Shown: piece after piece, positions 22,095 to 29,842 of the stretch
Layout of the letters: the number at the start of each line of letters is the position of its first letter
Position numbering within the stretch: the first letter of the stretch is position 1
NCBI GenBank assembly: GCA_001643535.1
Contig: LXTG01000077.1
Coordinates: 1 to 29,842 of the forward strand
DNA length: 29,842 nucleotides
Source of the DNA: a candidate division NC10 bacterium SPGG6
Lineage (GTDB): Bacteria > Methylomirabilota > Methylomirabilia > Methylomirabilales > CSP1-5
Direction of reading: 5' to 3'
Notes under the pieces: generated by a model
What the model was told of the DNA's origin: nothing
Seen by the model: the letters and a program-made list of their open reading frames with translations, nothing else
The model's database searches: none
Program-made: the position numbers and the translations under genes

Positions 22095-23606
22095 TCACCT
22101 TTCACCGCGGGACCCCAGCTGGTGCCTCAGGACCTTCCCAGAGATAGTCATGGGCAGGCTCTGACAAAACTCCACCTCCCGAGGGACCTTAAAGGGGGCC
22201 AGGTGTTCACGCACAAAGCGCAGCAGCTCCCGCTTTGCCGCGGGCAGCCCCGGCCTGAGGACCACATAGGCCTTCGGGACCTCGCCCCGCGTCGAGTCCG
22301 GCACACCCACGACGGCGACTTCTGCTATCGCGGGATGAGCCGCCAACACCTCCTCAACCTCCCGAGGATACACATTCAAGCCCCCGACGATGATCAGGTC
22401 TTTTTTGCGATCGACGATATAGAAATATCCGTCCACGTCCTGTCGCCCGAGATCACCAGAGTAGAGCCAGCCATCCCTCAAGACTTCCGCAGTGGCCTCA
22501 GGCTGATTCAGGTATCCCTGCATAATATTGGGACCTCTCGCCACGATCTCCCCCACCTCCCCTGTCGGCACGTCGTTCCCCGCCGCATCCACCACCCGGA
22601 GTTCCACTCCCGGGAGGGGTTTCCCCACGGAACCCACTTTCCTCGGGCCCAAGAGGGGATTCTCGGTGAGAACCGGGGAAGCCTCGGTAAGGCCGTACCC
22701 TTCATAGATCTGGATCCCGTACCGCGATTCAAACCGATGAAGGACCTCCACGGGGAGGGGGGCGCCCCCCGAGATCGCAAACCGGACCGAGGAGAGGTCG
22801 ACCTCAAGAGGCGGAAGCTGGTTCCAGACGGCGTACATGGAGGGGACGGCCCCGAAGATGGTGACCCGTTTCTCTGCCATGCAACGCAGGCCTTGTTCGG
22901 GAATGAATCGGGGCTCTAACACGATTCCCGCCCCGATACTTAAGGGAAAGAGCATGAGGACCGTGGCGGCGAAGGAATGAAACAGGGGGAGAACACAGAG
23001 AAAGCAATCTCGCTCGTCACACGGAGCCATCTGCTGAAATGACTCGACGTTACTGACCAGATTTCTGTGGGTGAGGAGGGCCCCCTTCGGTCGCCCCGTG
23101 GTCCCCGAGGTGTACAGGCAGACGGCTACCTCTTCAGGGTTCATGCCCCCTGGCTCGGGTACCGCTCCGCGGCGGGGCGTCGCACCACAGATCACAGATC
23201 CCAGCGGTCCAGATTCTGTATCCAGGGGGATCACATGCACGGAAAAGGGAAGATGCTCCGCAGCCTCCTGAAGCCCCGGCAGGAATATCTGACTGGTGAG
23301 GATTCGTTGAATCGCCGCATCCTCGAGGAGGGAACGGACCTCCTCGGGTTTATACAGCGTATTAAACGGCACCACCGTCCCACCAGCTGCCAGGATACCG
23401 AAGTACGCCTGAACGAACGCTGGGACGTTCGGCAGCATCACACCGACCCTTTCTCCCGGTTCGACTCCCAGTTGGCGTAGCGCGGCGCCGAACCGTACGA
23501 CAGATTCCCAAAGCTCGCCGTAGGTCACCGATCGATTGCCGGCGAGCAGGGCGGTTTTAACGCCAAATTTCTCTGCGGATCGTTGGAGGAGGTGGAGAAG
23601 GGTCAC
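22095..23606 (-). CDS. Long-chain fatty-acid/acyl-CoA ligase (AMP-forming)
   Basis: This ANL-superfamily enzyme activates a carboxylic acid to acyl-AMP and then acyl-CoA. From GTG at 23606 it has 503 residues with the phosphate loop YTSGTTGRPKG (165-175), the YEGYGLTEASP motif, YSGDLGRQDVDGYFYIVDRKKDLI and the C-terminal lysine in ISGKVLRHQL. The chain-length preference cannot be read; resemblance is to FadD/long-chain ligases. GAGGTGA lies five bases before GTG 23606 and the protein begins MTLLHLLQRSAEKFG, a normal family N-terminus. The reading frame stays open upstream to 23780, but that part contains the promoter. yhaM follows with an overlapping stop/start. Confidence 0.9.
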   Translation of the reverse strand: MTLLHLLQRSAEKFGVKTALLAGNRSVTYGELWESVVRFGAALRQLGVEPGERVGVMLPNVPAFVQAYFGILAAGGTVVPFNTLYKPEEVRSLLEDAAIQRILTSQIFLPGLQEAAEHLPFSVHVIPLDTESGPLGSVICGATPRRGAVPEPGGMNPEEVAVCLYTSGTTGRPKGALLTHRNLVSNVESFQQMAPCDERDCFLCVLPLFHSFAATVLMLFPLSIGAGIVLEPRFIPEQGLRCMAEKRVTIFGAVPSMYAVWNQLPPLEVDLSSVRFAISGGAPLPVEVLHRFESRYGIQIYEGYGLTEASPVLTENPLLGPRKVGSVGKPLPGVELRVVDAAGNDVPTGEVGEIVARGPNIMQGYLNQPEATAEVLRDGWLYSGDLGRQDVDGYFYIVDRKKDLIIVGGLNVYPREVEEVLAAHPAIAEVAVVGVPDSTRGEVPKAYVVLRPGLPAAKRELLRFVREHLAPFKVPREVEFCQSLPMTISGKVLRHQLGSRGER

Positions 23607-23637
23607 GTTGGTCACCTCGGGAGTGAAACTCTTCGGG

Positions 23638-23666
23638 ATGCTATCAGAGCCCCGATTGGAAGTCAA
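23638..23666 (-). promoter_or_regulatory. Sigma-70-type promoter of the acyl-CoA ligase gene
   Basis: TTGACT (23661-23666) is followed after 17 bases by TAGCAT (23638-23643), with TGA as extended -10. It lies about 32 bases upstream of the GTG start. Fourteen of the last fifteen bases region (GGGCTCTG, TA, CAT) agree closely with the promoter at 12076-12104. Confidence 0.55.
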
Positions 23667-23736
23667 ACAGCGTCGTTTTTCAAGTGGAAGAATGGTACGA
23701 TTCGTCCGGGTGGCGATCGAGAAACGGCACTGTGAG

Positions 23737-24837
23737 CTATTGGGTCCCTGGAAGGGATGGCTGCTGGCTTTTTCCCTCAATCCCCTCCAGCTTCACCTCG
23801 AACCGGTTCAGCGCGGCGGCGGCCTCCTCGTACTTGCCCCGGGCGTTGGTCAGGTGCTTGCCGAGAACCTCAAAGCCCTCGCGGAACTTTTCGAGGTATC
23901 CGCCAAGTCCAATCAGACGCGCCTGGATCTCCCGGGCGTCACGCTCGATTTGGAGGCCGCGAAGCCCCAGCACGATCACTCGCAGGTAAGCATAGAAGCT
24001 GTTGGGAGAGACCGGAATGACGCGACGACCGGTGGCATAAGTCGCCGCCGACTCCTCCTCAGTGGCCTCGTCCTTCACGATGATCTCGTAATAGACGTTT
24101 TCGGCGGGGATGTACATCAGGGCAAAGTCGAAGGTCCCCTCGTCGGGCAGGATGTACTTCTTGGCGATCTCATCCACCCTAGCCTTCACGTCACGTGCAA
24201 AGGCTCGTCGCATCTGCCGGCGCTTCTCCTCATCAGACTCCTCGAGCATCCGGCGGAAGTTCTCTAGGGGGAACTTCGCATCCACCGGCACCAACCGGTC
24301 CCCAATCCTGACGACCGCATCCACGCGGTCGCCGGTCGAGAACTCGTGCTGAAGCACATAGTGTTCGCGCGGCAGCATCTGAGCCAGGATATTCTCGAGA
24401 AGAGTCTCCCCGAGCCCCCCCCGGATTTTGGGGGATTTGAGGATCTGCTCGAGTCCGGCGATGTCCTTCGCGATGTCAAACACCCGCTGGGTCGCCTCGC
24501 CAAGCTTCCCCAGGCTGCTCTGCACCGTACCCACCGTTTGGGTCACATGGCGAAGGTGTTCTTGCACCCCCGTCCCCATGACGCCCATCTGGCCAGTCAT
24601 CTCCGTCCTGAACTGGTGAAGCTCCTGCCGAACCGACGCCAGGGTCTCGGCTTGAATCTGCCGCGCCTCGCCTCGGGATGCTTGGATCTCGCCCTGGAGC
24701 AGAAGCAGCGCTGGCTCGGCCTGCCCCTTGGTGGCCTCCAACTCCTTCAGGCGACCGGCCGACCGCGCCAGTGCCCATGCCATGAGGGCCACGGCCATGG
24801 CGAGCACGATGAAGACAACCACGGTCCAGGTGGGCAC
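23737..24837 (-). CDS. rmuC: DNA recombination protein RmuC
   Basis: RmuC family proteins are membrane-anchored, coiled-coil proteins with a predicted PD-(D/E)XK nuclease-like domain; loss in E. coli raises inversion at short inverted repeats. The 366-residue product has one N-terminal membrane helix (about 5-25), a long coiled coil (about 26-125) and the conserved domain (about 130-330) with GGLGETLLENILAQMLP, RVDAVVRIGDRLVPVDAKFPLENF, FALMYIPAENVYYEI and SPNSFYAYLRVI. Start is GTG at 24837 with GAGGAG six bases upstream, ten bases after the sigma factor gene. The C-terminal 20 residues are variable. Confidence 0.95.
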   Translation of the reverse strand: MPTWTVVVFIVLAMAVALMAWALARSAGRLKELEATKGQAEPALLLLQGEIQASRGEARQIQAETLASVRQELHQFRTEMTGQMGVMGTGVQEHLRHVTQTVGTVQSSLGKLGEATQRVFDIAKDIAGLEQILKSPKIRGGLGETLLENILAQMLPREHYVLQHEFSTGDRVDAVVRIGDRLVPVDAKFPLENFRRMLEESDEEKRRQMRRAFARDVKARVDEIAKKYILPDEGTFDFALMYIPAENVYYEIIVKDEATEEESAATYATGRRVIPVSPNSFYAYLRVIVLGLRGLQIERDAREIQARLIGLGGYLEKFREGFEVLGKHLTNARGKYEEAAAALNRFEVKLEGIEGKSQQPSLPGTQ

Positions 24838-24847
24838 CTCGTTCTCC

Positions 24848-25705
24848 TCAGTTCAGATAGTCCTGCAGATGCCGGGTCCTTGCCATAGCGAGGAGCCTCT
24901 TTTTCGCCTTCTCCTCCACCTGGCGGATCCGCTCACGCGAAAGCCTAAATCGCTTACCCACCGCCTCGAGCGTCATGGGTTCTCCTCCCCGGAGGCCATA
25001 CCGCAATTCGATGATGGCCCGCTCCCGCGGAGTCAACTCTTGAAGTAGGCGATTGACCTCTTCCTCAAAGGATTTGCGGACCAGTTCATAATCGGCGGGC
25101 GGGACCCCCTCTCTTCCGGGGGAGATGAGGTCTCGCTCGTCCTCCCGCCCCTGGATCTCCTCCAAAGAAGTTTGAGGTATGTTAGTTTGAAGCAACTCTT
25201 CAACCTCGGCGTGAGTCAGGTTCAGTTCCCGGGCTAGTTCCTCCTCCGTCGGCTCCTCACCTTGCTGTTGCAGTTTCTCTGCCCGGAGGGTCCGTAGTTT
25301 GCTGGCTAAGCGCACTTTCCGAACCGGAAAACGCAAGGCCCCACTCGCCCGGGCCAGGGCCTGAATAATCGATTGACGAATCCACCAGACGCCGTAGGTG
25401 ATGAATTTGACCTTGTACTCGGGGGAAAAGCGGCGGGCGGCCTCCAACAGTCCCAGGTTCCCCTCGTTGATCAGATCCAACAGGGAGAGCCCATACCCTT
25501 GGTACTGCAACGCCACCTTGACCACGAATCGGAGGTTGGCCTCTACCAGCTTTTTGACGGCCTTTTCATCCCGCTTTTGGATCTGCCTGGCGAGGCGAAG
25601 TTCTTCAGACTTGTGGAGGAGTGGAATTTTGACGATCCGCTGGAGATAGGAAGAGAAGGCCTCGTCGCTGATCTCCTCGTAAAATCCGGGTGTCCTGCGT
25701 GCCAT
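24848..25705 (-). CDS. RpoD/RpoS-family sigma factor (group 2/3)
   Basis: This 285-residue sigma-70-family factor lacks the long region 1.1 of the primary factor, so it is probably an alternative, RpoS-like or stationary/stress factor. It shows region 1.2 (SSYLQRIVKIPLLHKSEELRLARQI), region 2 with VEANLRFVVKVALQYQ, LLDLINEGNLGLLEAARRF and KFITYGVWWIRQSIIQAL, region 3, and region 4 with TPRERAIIELRYGL and the helix-turn-helix SRERIRQVEEKAKKRLL. I prefer ATG at 25705; an in-frame GTG at 25717 adds four residues. The htrA gene ends 26 bases upstream, so the protease and the sigma factor may share control. Confidence 0.92.
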   Translation of the reverse strand: MARRTPGFYEEISDEAFSSYLQRIVKIPLLHKSEELRLARQIQKRDEKAVKKLVEANLRFVVKVALQYQGYGLSLLDLINEGNLGLLEAARRFSPEYKVKFITYGVWWIRQSIIQALARASGALRFPVRKVRLASKLRTLRAEKLQQQGEEPTEEELARELNLTHAEVEELLQTNIPQTSLEEIQGREDERDLISPGREGVPPADYELVRKSFEEEVNRLLQELTPRERAIIELRYGLRGGEPMTLEAVGKRFRLSRERIRQVEEKAKKRLLAMARTRHLQDYLN

Positions 25706-25731
25706 GGATCTCTGCACCTGTCATGGAGGGC

Positions 25732-27180
25732 TTAACCCTTCACCGAAGGCACGACGAGAAAGTGCGTGTTCTTCCCCCGCCGAACGAGCAACAGCAGGTC
25801 CGTGTCCGGCTTGGACGTTCGTAGAATTTCCAACAGGCCCTGACGGCTCTGGACCGGATGACGGTTGGCCTCCAGGATCACGTCCCCGGACCGAAGCCCG
25901 CGGCGGAACGCAGGGCTCCCCGGCTCGACCGAGGAAACCAACACTCCGCCCTCCTTCACCTGAAATCTTTCCCGAAGCTCAGGGGTCAGATCCTGGACCG
26001 CAAAACCATGCTGCTCCAGGGTCTTGGGAGCAACGGCCACGGTCTCTTCGGTCGGCATCCGCCCCACGGTCACGTCGAGGGTCAGGGTTTGCTCCTTCCG
26101 CTTGATCTTGACCGCAACTCGCTTGCCCGGTCTCACCGTAGCGACTAGTTGCTGAAGCTGGCGGATATCGGTGACTGGCTTTCCCGCAAACGTCAGAAGC
26201 ACATCTCCGGTCTTGAGCCCCGCCGTCTCTGCGGGCCCCCCTTCGACCAGATCGGCGATCAAGACACCCCCTCTTGGCTTGACCCCGAACTGCGGGGCCA
26301 GCTCCGGGGTCAGCGGTTGAATCACGACCCCGAGCCACCCTCGAACGACCTGGCCCTCCTTGATCAGTTGCTCCATGATCTCCTTTGCCAGGTTGATCGG
26401 GATGGCAAAGCCGATCCCTTGACCGCTGGCCAATATCGCCGTGTTAATCCCGATGACCTCCCCATCAATGTTCAACAGGGGACCACCGCTATTGCCCGGA
26501 TTGATGGAGGCATCGGTCTGGATGAAATCCTCATAGGCTGTGATCCCCACGCCGGCGCGGCGTGTGGCGCTGACCACGCCAACCGTGACTGTGTGACTCA
26601 GTCCAAAGGGATTGCCGATGGCGATGACAAAGTCACCTGTCCGCATCTTACTCGAGTCTCCCAGGGCCGCCGGGTGAAGGTCGGTGGCCTCCTCGATCTG
26701 GATCACGGCGAGATCGGTTTTCGGGTCGGTCCCAATCACCTTGGCTCGGAAGCTTCGTTCATCCACCAGAGTTACCTGGATCTCGTCCGCCTGCTCCACC
26801 ACATGATTATTGGTCAGGATATATCCCTTGGCGTCAACGATGACGCCGGATCCCAAACTCCGACGTTCAAAATTCCGGGGGCGCTTGAAGAAACGCTCGA
26901 AGAATTCCTCTCCGAAGAACTCTCGAAACGGACCGCGGAAAAAGGGTTCGATTTGACGGCGGCTGGTTTGGACCTTCTGCGTGGTATTAATGTTTACCAC
27001 CGAGGGCTTTAGCCGCTCTGCCACCTCTACAAACACCCCTTGCATGCGCTCCACCAGGCCCCGATCCCGCCGGTCGGCACCGACCGGACGGGAGAGGAGG
27101 AGCACCACAAAAAAAACAAGGGAGACCACGATGATCTCCCGCGGTCCCCCCGGAAAAACCTTTATGCCCCTATGCCGCAT
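25732..27180 (-). CDS. HtrA/Do-family periplasmic serine protease
   Basis: DegP/DegQ-type proteases degrade or refold damaged envelope proteins. From ATG at 27180 the product has 482 residues: a signal anchor (about 14-32), a trypsin-like domain with the triad H126 (TNNHVV), D156 (DPKTDLAVI) and S231 (NPGNSGGPL), then two PDZ domains (about 282-370 and 385-475, each with a GDVxL(T/E) loop). It matches the usual Do family length of about 480. AGGAAAGG precedes the ATG. The open frame extends upstream to 27228, but a promoter with its -10 at 27219 makes that unlikely. In many bacteria htrA answers to envelope-stress signalling; the alternative sigma gene immediately downstream fits such a theme. 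Confidence 0.95.
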   Translation of the reverse strand: MRHRGIKVFPGGPREIIVVSLVFFVVLLLSRPVGADRRDRGLVERMQGVFVEVAERLKPSVVNINTTQKVQTSRRQIEPFFRGPFREFFGEEFFERFFKRPRNFERRSLGSGVIVDAKGYILTNNHVVEQADEIQVTLVDERSFRAKVIGTDPKTDLAVIQIEEATDLHPAALGDSSKMRTGDFVIAIGNPFGLSHTVTVGVVSATRRAGVGITAYEDFIQTDASINPGNSGGPLLNIDGEVIGINTAILASGQGIGFAIPINLAKEIMEQLIKEGQVVRGWLGVVIQPLTPELAPQFGVKPRGGVLIADLVEGGPAETAGLKTGDVLLTFAGKPVTDIRQLQQLVATVRPGKRVAVKIKRKEQTLTLDVTVGRMPTEETVAVAPKTLEQHGFAVQDLTPELRERFQVKEGGVLVSSVEPGSPAFRRGLRSGDVILEANRHPVQSRQGLLEILRTSKPDTDLLLLVRRGKNTHFLVVPSVKG

Positions 27181-27218
27181 GCGCTCTGCCTTTCCTGTTA
27201 CTCTGCTGAAGCTGTTCC

Positions 27219-27247
27219 ACGCTAGCACAGGGGACTGGGACTGTCAA
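27219..27247 (-). promoter_or_regulatory. Sigma-70-type promoter of htrA
   Basis: TTGACA (27242-27247) and TAGCGT (27219-27224) are separated by exactly 17 bases, with TGC as extended -10. It overlaps the stop codon of the upstream DUF4388 gene and lies about 40 bases from the htrA ATG. The -35 is perfect; the -10 is weak. Confidence 0.5.
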
Positions 27248-28389
27248 TCAAGGCGCCAGGAAGGAGAGATGTGTTGGTCGTCAGCGGTCCCCATCCGCCC
27301 GTCCGGCCCCGGGCTCGTGAGCCGGTAGCTCGATTCCCGACGCTCATAGTTCCAGGGCTGTCCCCAAGGGTCTCGCAGCTCGCCGATAAATAGGCCCTCG
27401 GCCCGGAGCTTTGCGAGATCGTCAGGGTATCCCCCACGGAGCAGGAGATACCGGTCCAGGGCTCGGGGAAGCACCCGTGCGGCGACGTTGAGCCTCCGGG
27501 CCTGGATGACGGGCGATGCAGCCAGCTCATGGGAGGGAAGGAGGTAGAGGGGGTCGTGCCCCCGCGAAAACTGAAAGTAAAGCGAGGCCAGGGTGACGGC
27601 CATTACCGTGACCGCGAACAGCCACGCGGGGACCCTCCTGGGAATTCGGACCGGCCGGACCGCCGCCTCCGCGGCCTCGCCCTGCCTATCGAGCTTCAAA
27701 ACCCCTGCCGCCAGCAGATCGGCGATGCCCTTATAGGCGTCGAATTCTCCAAAGTCGCAAAGTTCCGCGATGTCGCGAACAGTCCGCCGGCCATCCACCA
27801 GCTCAAGGACGGCGAGCCTCTCAGAAGGAACCTGTTCGTGATAGACCGGCCGGCTGCTTCGTCGAACGACCAGATCCAGCGAGGGAATTCGTTTCTCGAC
27901 GAGCGGCCATTCGTCCATCTGACGGACGGCCTCCAAGAGGATATTTTCCGTCCCCACGGGCGAGATCTGACCTCGACTCAGGTCTACCTGCCCCTGGGCG
28001 GCAAACGTATATCTTCCCTCTCGCCACCGGAGAGCTCGGTAGAGGGTCTCGAGCACCAGCCGCTTCACCACTCGTTCGAGATCGCGAGGGGAAATCCACT
28101 GCCCCTCCAAAAGGAAGGGGATGAGGCGTTGTCCTTTGCGTGCACGGATTTGCCGCCCCTCGTCCCACCGCGCCCGGGTGATCAGGTCTCGAGAAACCAG
28201 AATCCGACCCAATTTTGTCTCGAAGATCTCGTCGGCAGGGGCCGCCCAGACCACCATCCCATCTTGCACCAAGACATCTATCACCTCCTCCCCCTGGATC
28301 AGGGTGAGTGTCCCGGTCTTTCGCTGCATCCCAATCAGCTGGAGGATATCGACCAGGGCAAAGTCTTGGAGTGTTCCTTCTAGCGCCAT
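27244..28389 (-). CDS. DUF4388 protein with transmembrane helix and GspG-like C-terminus
   Basis: The 381-residue protein begins with a DUF4388 (PATAN-type) domain (about 1-165; LEGTLQDFALVDILQLIGMQRKTGTLTL at 3-30), continues through a winged-helix-like segment (about 185-235; VDGRRTVRDIAELCDFGEF), one membrane helix (about 254-273), and ends in a periplasmic domain (about 300-375) resembling the C-terminus of type II secretion major pseudopilin GspG: YPDDL (321-325), DPWGQPW (340-346) and SPGPDGRMGTADD (359-371), the calcium-site pattern. DUF4388 proteins are linked to two-component and pilus/motility signalling. ATG at 28389 with AAGGAG upstream; it overlaps the preceding gene by ten bases. 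Function is unknown; the domain combination is unusual to me. Confidence 0.8.
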   Translation of the reverse strand: MALEGTLQDFALVDILQLIGMQRKTGTLTLIQGEEVIDVLVQDGMVVWAAPADEIFETKLGRILVSRDLITRARWDEGRQIRARKGQRLIPFLLEGQWISPRDLERVVKRLVLETLYRALRWREGRYTFAAQGQVDLSRGQISPVGTENILLEAVRQMDEWPLVEKRIPSLDLVVRRSSRPVYHEQVPSERLAVLELVDGRRTVRDIAELCDFGEFDAYKGIADLLAAGVLKLDRQGEAAEAAVRPVRIPRRVPAWLFAVTVMAVTLASLYFQFSRGHDPLYLLPSHELAASPVIQARRLNVAARVLPRALDRYLLLRGGYPDDLAKLRAEGLFIGELRDPWGQPWNYERRESSYRLTSPGPDGRMGTADDQHISPSWRLD

Positions 28390-29842
28390 TGCCTCTCCTT
28401 GAGACGGACGCGACGGCTCCCGGTGGAAGTCAAAGTGGCTACGAGGTAGAGGGAGAGGAGCAGCAGGATGCTGGCAGGGACGGTGTACGGCAGAGACGCT
28501 CCGGGGAGATATATCGCCGGTGCGAGGAGTGTTCCAAGGAATGGCGAAACGACGAAGAGGGTGGCGCTCAGCAGCAGAAAACCCCGAAGTGTCCTCCCCC
28601 GGTAGAGCCCCTCAATCCCTGGAACGAGTGCAAGGACCAGCCCGAGCCACCTCGGCTCCCGGTGGACCTCTTCGACAGGGATGTTCTTGATCGTAGGAGA
28701 CACCTCCCCCATTTGTGCCCTCTCAAGGATCGCACAACGTGAACAAAGGCGAACCTCACCCAGCAGCCGCTGACAACGAGGGCAGAACACCTTTCCGCAA
28801 TCCTGACACGCCCGGGCAAACCTGCGGCGCTTCCGAAACCAGAAGATCGCCCCAAAAGCTAAGAGATATCCCCCGACCATCCAACGAAGGCTGCCCAGAG
28901 ACACCCCCAAAAACCTTCCGGCCCACAGGGTCTCCGCCATCTCCGGGGATGGAGCATCGAGAAGGAGGATCTGGCGCCAGAGCTCTGTGGCCGGCAGCGG
29001 TGCGTCTACGAGGACCCGTTTTCTCCCCTCCGCTGCAGCCTGTCGCATCCGATACTCCAGGATCGGCGTCTCGTGAATCGCCCGAGCATACTCCTGTTGC
29101 GCCTCCTCCAAGAGGAGGCGCTCCGTCAACAGCTGGCTCAGGTTGAAGCGCGCATACGACAAGTCAGGACTCACGGCAAGGGCCTTTTCATAGGCCGTCT
29201 TCGCTTGGGCCAAGTCCCCCTGGAGGAACGCCAGGTTACCTCGGTTGGTCCAGATCGCCGCCTCCAGTTCCGGGAGCGCATCCGCTGGGACTTGGGAGTA
29301 CCTCTCGATCCCCTGCCTCAGCTCGCCGCGAGAACGATGCACTCGCCCCAGATAAAACCGGGGCAGCAGGTCATGAGGCGCCTCTTTCGCCCAGCGACGG
29401 AGCGCAGCCTGTGTGTCTCTTCCCCGATCTCCTTCCTCCACCTGAAGTAGAGTGACATACCGAGGGGAAGCGGTGGTGGTCATCAAGGTGGCGAGGAACC
29501 GATATCCTCTTGGAAGGAGCAGGAGAGAAAGAATCAAACCAACCCAGAGCAGACGCTCCCGAGTCTTCAAGTAGACCCCAAGGGGCAAGAGAGAAAGCAA
29601 GACGGCCGGCAGGAGGCCCAACCCGAGGATGAGGGGAAGCAAGTAGAGGGCAATGGGGAGGAAGCCTTGAGTGGCGGGGGAAAGCCTTCGTCGCCTCCAT
29701 TCTGCGAGGTCATGCCGAAACAGGGGGGTGACCCGCAGGATGAGGAGGAGTCCCACCAGCAGAAGACCCAAAGGGATGGCGAGCAAGCAGGAAGCAAGGA
29801 TATTGACCCAATGACTCGGCCCGTAAAATGGCGAGGTTAAGC
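28380..29842 (-). CDS. Membrane protein with TPR and zinc-ribbon segments (5' end outside window)
   Basis: The reading frame is open to the right edge, and the codons upstream of the first visible start (TTG 29786) continue a plausible membrane protein, so the gene is probably cut by the window. Counting from that TTG (468 residues), there are N-terminal membrane helices (about 3-18, 43-73 and 80-92), a TPR-like soluble part (about 120-250; NRGNLAFLQGDLAQAKTAYEKALAVSP), a helix near 305-322, a six-cysteine zinc-ribbon-like cluster (CQDCGKVFCPRCQ and CSRC) and two or three C-terminal helices. It is translationally coupled to the DUF4388 gene by a ten-base overlap. I do not recognise a named family; a membrane sensor or scaffold would fit the architecture. 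Confidence 0.8.
   Translation of the reverse strand, partial: LTSPFYGPSHWVNILASCLLAIPLGLLLVGLLLILRVTPLFRHDLAEWRRRRLSPATQGFLPIALYLLPLILGLGLLPAVLLSLLPLGVYLKTRERLLWVGLILSLLLLPRGYRFLATLMTTTASPRYVTLLQVEEGDRGRDTQAALRRWAKEAPHDLLPRFYLGRVHRSRGELRQGIERYSQVPADALPELEAAIWTNRGNLAFLQGDLAQAKTAYEKALAVSPDLSYARFNLSQLLTERLLLEEAQQEYARAIHETPILEYRMRQAAAEGRKRVLVDAPLPATELWRQILLLDAPSPEMAETLWAGRFLGVSLGSLRWMVGGYLLAFGAIFWFRKRRRFARACQDCGKVFCPRCQRLLGEVRLCSRCAILERAQMGEVSPTIKNIPVEEVHREPRWLGLVLALVPGIEGLYRGRTLRGFLLLSATLFVVSPFLGTLLAPAIYLPGASLPYTVPASILLLLSLYLVATLTSTGSRRVRLKERQWR

Noticed and set aside
23607..23780. In-frame 58-codon extension of the acyl-CoA ligase
   Set aside because: It contains the promoter at 23638-23666, has unrelated low-quality sequence, and a GTG with GAGGTGA at good spacing starts the family-like N-terminus at 23606.
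26149..27012. 287-codon plus-strand open frame opposite htrA
   Set aside because: The opposite strand encodes the protease catalytic domain with intact triad; the plus-strand product has no domain pattern.
27529..28383. 284-codon plus-strand open frame opposite the DUF4388 gene
   Set aside because: It is the antisense of a well-supported coupled gene; Pro/Arg-rich composition without motifs.

Overview
The window is a gene-dense stretch of a bacterial chromosome with base composition that looks like the high 50s in %GC. Every gene I can support lies on the minus strand, so the window reads right to left as one long co-directional run with many 1-4 base overlaps. LPS-export genes lptC-lptA-lptB, sigma-54 (rpoN) and a signal-bearing HtrA protease mark a diderm. 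The gene mix, base composition and odd intergenic repeats would suit an uncultured lineage such as NC10/Methylomirabilota or a relative of the deltaproteobacteria or Nitrospirota. That placement is a tentative inference; there is no rRNA here to settle it. I saw no rRNA, tRNA, CRISPR array or transposase.

In direction of transcription, the right end (29842-21079) holds a membrane TPR/zinc-ribbon protein cut by the window edge, a DUF4388 protein whose C-terminus resembles a GspG pseudopilin domain, an HtrA protease with its own promoter, a short RpoD/RpoS-type sigma factor, RmuC, an acyl-CoA ligase and a YhaM-type OB/HD exoribonuclease. A 403-base gap follows, with three hairpins and then a promoter bracketed by two inverted repeats. 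That promoter drives a small accessory cassette (20675-19417): a winged-helix/nucleotidyltransferase-like protein, a HEPN-like partner, and two tandemly duplicated micro-genes of 23 and 21 codons encoding almost pure Lys/Ala peptides with very strong ribosome binding sites. This is the most unusual part of the window.

Next come a glutaryl-CoA dehydrogenase and the conserved envelope/regulatory block lptC-lptA-lptB-rpoN-hpf-rapZ, which lacks the usual kds genes and ptsN, then a LipM-like octanoyltransferase and a large TPR scaffold protein. The left third is housekeeping: pgsA-lysC-comEA-like-scpA-scpB, then an aromatic amino acid block (pheA, hisC-type aminotransferase, aroF, tyrA) coupled to hflX, and a second CDP-alcohol phosphatidyltransferase.

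The aromatic genes cover DAHP synthesis and the chorismate/prephenate branch to Phe and Tyr. ScpA/ScpB serve chromosome condensation; HPF and HflX act on idle ribosomes; LptCAB exports LPS. Three intergenic gaps (before tyrA, hisC and rapZ) carry related degenerate GTGAAC/GATGACCG-type repeats, and in two of them the repeat appears to contribute the downstream start codon.
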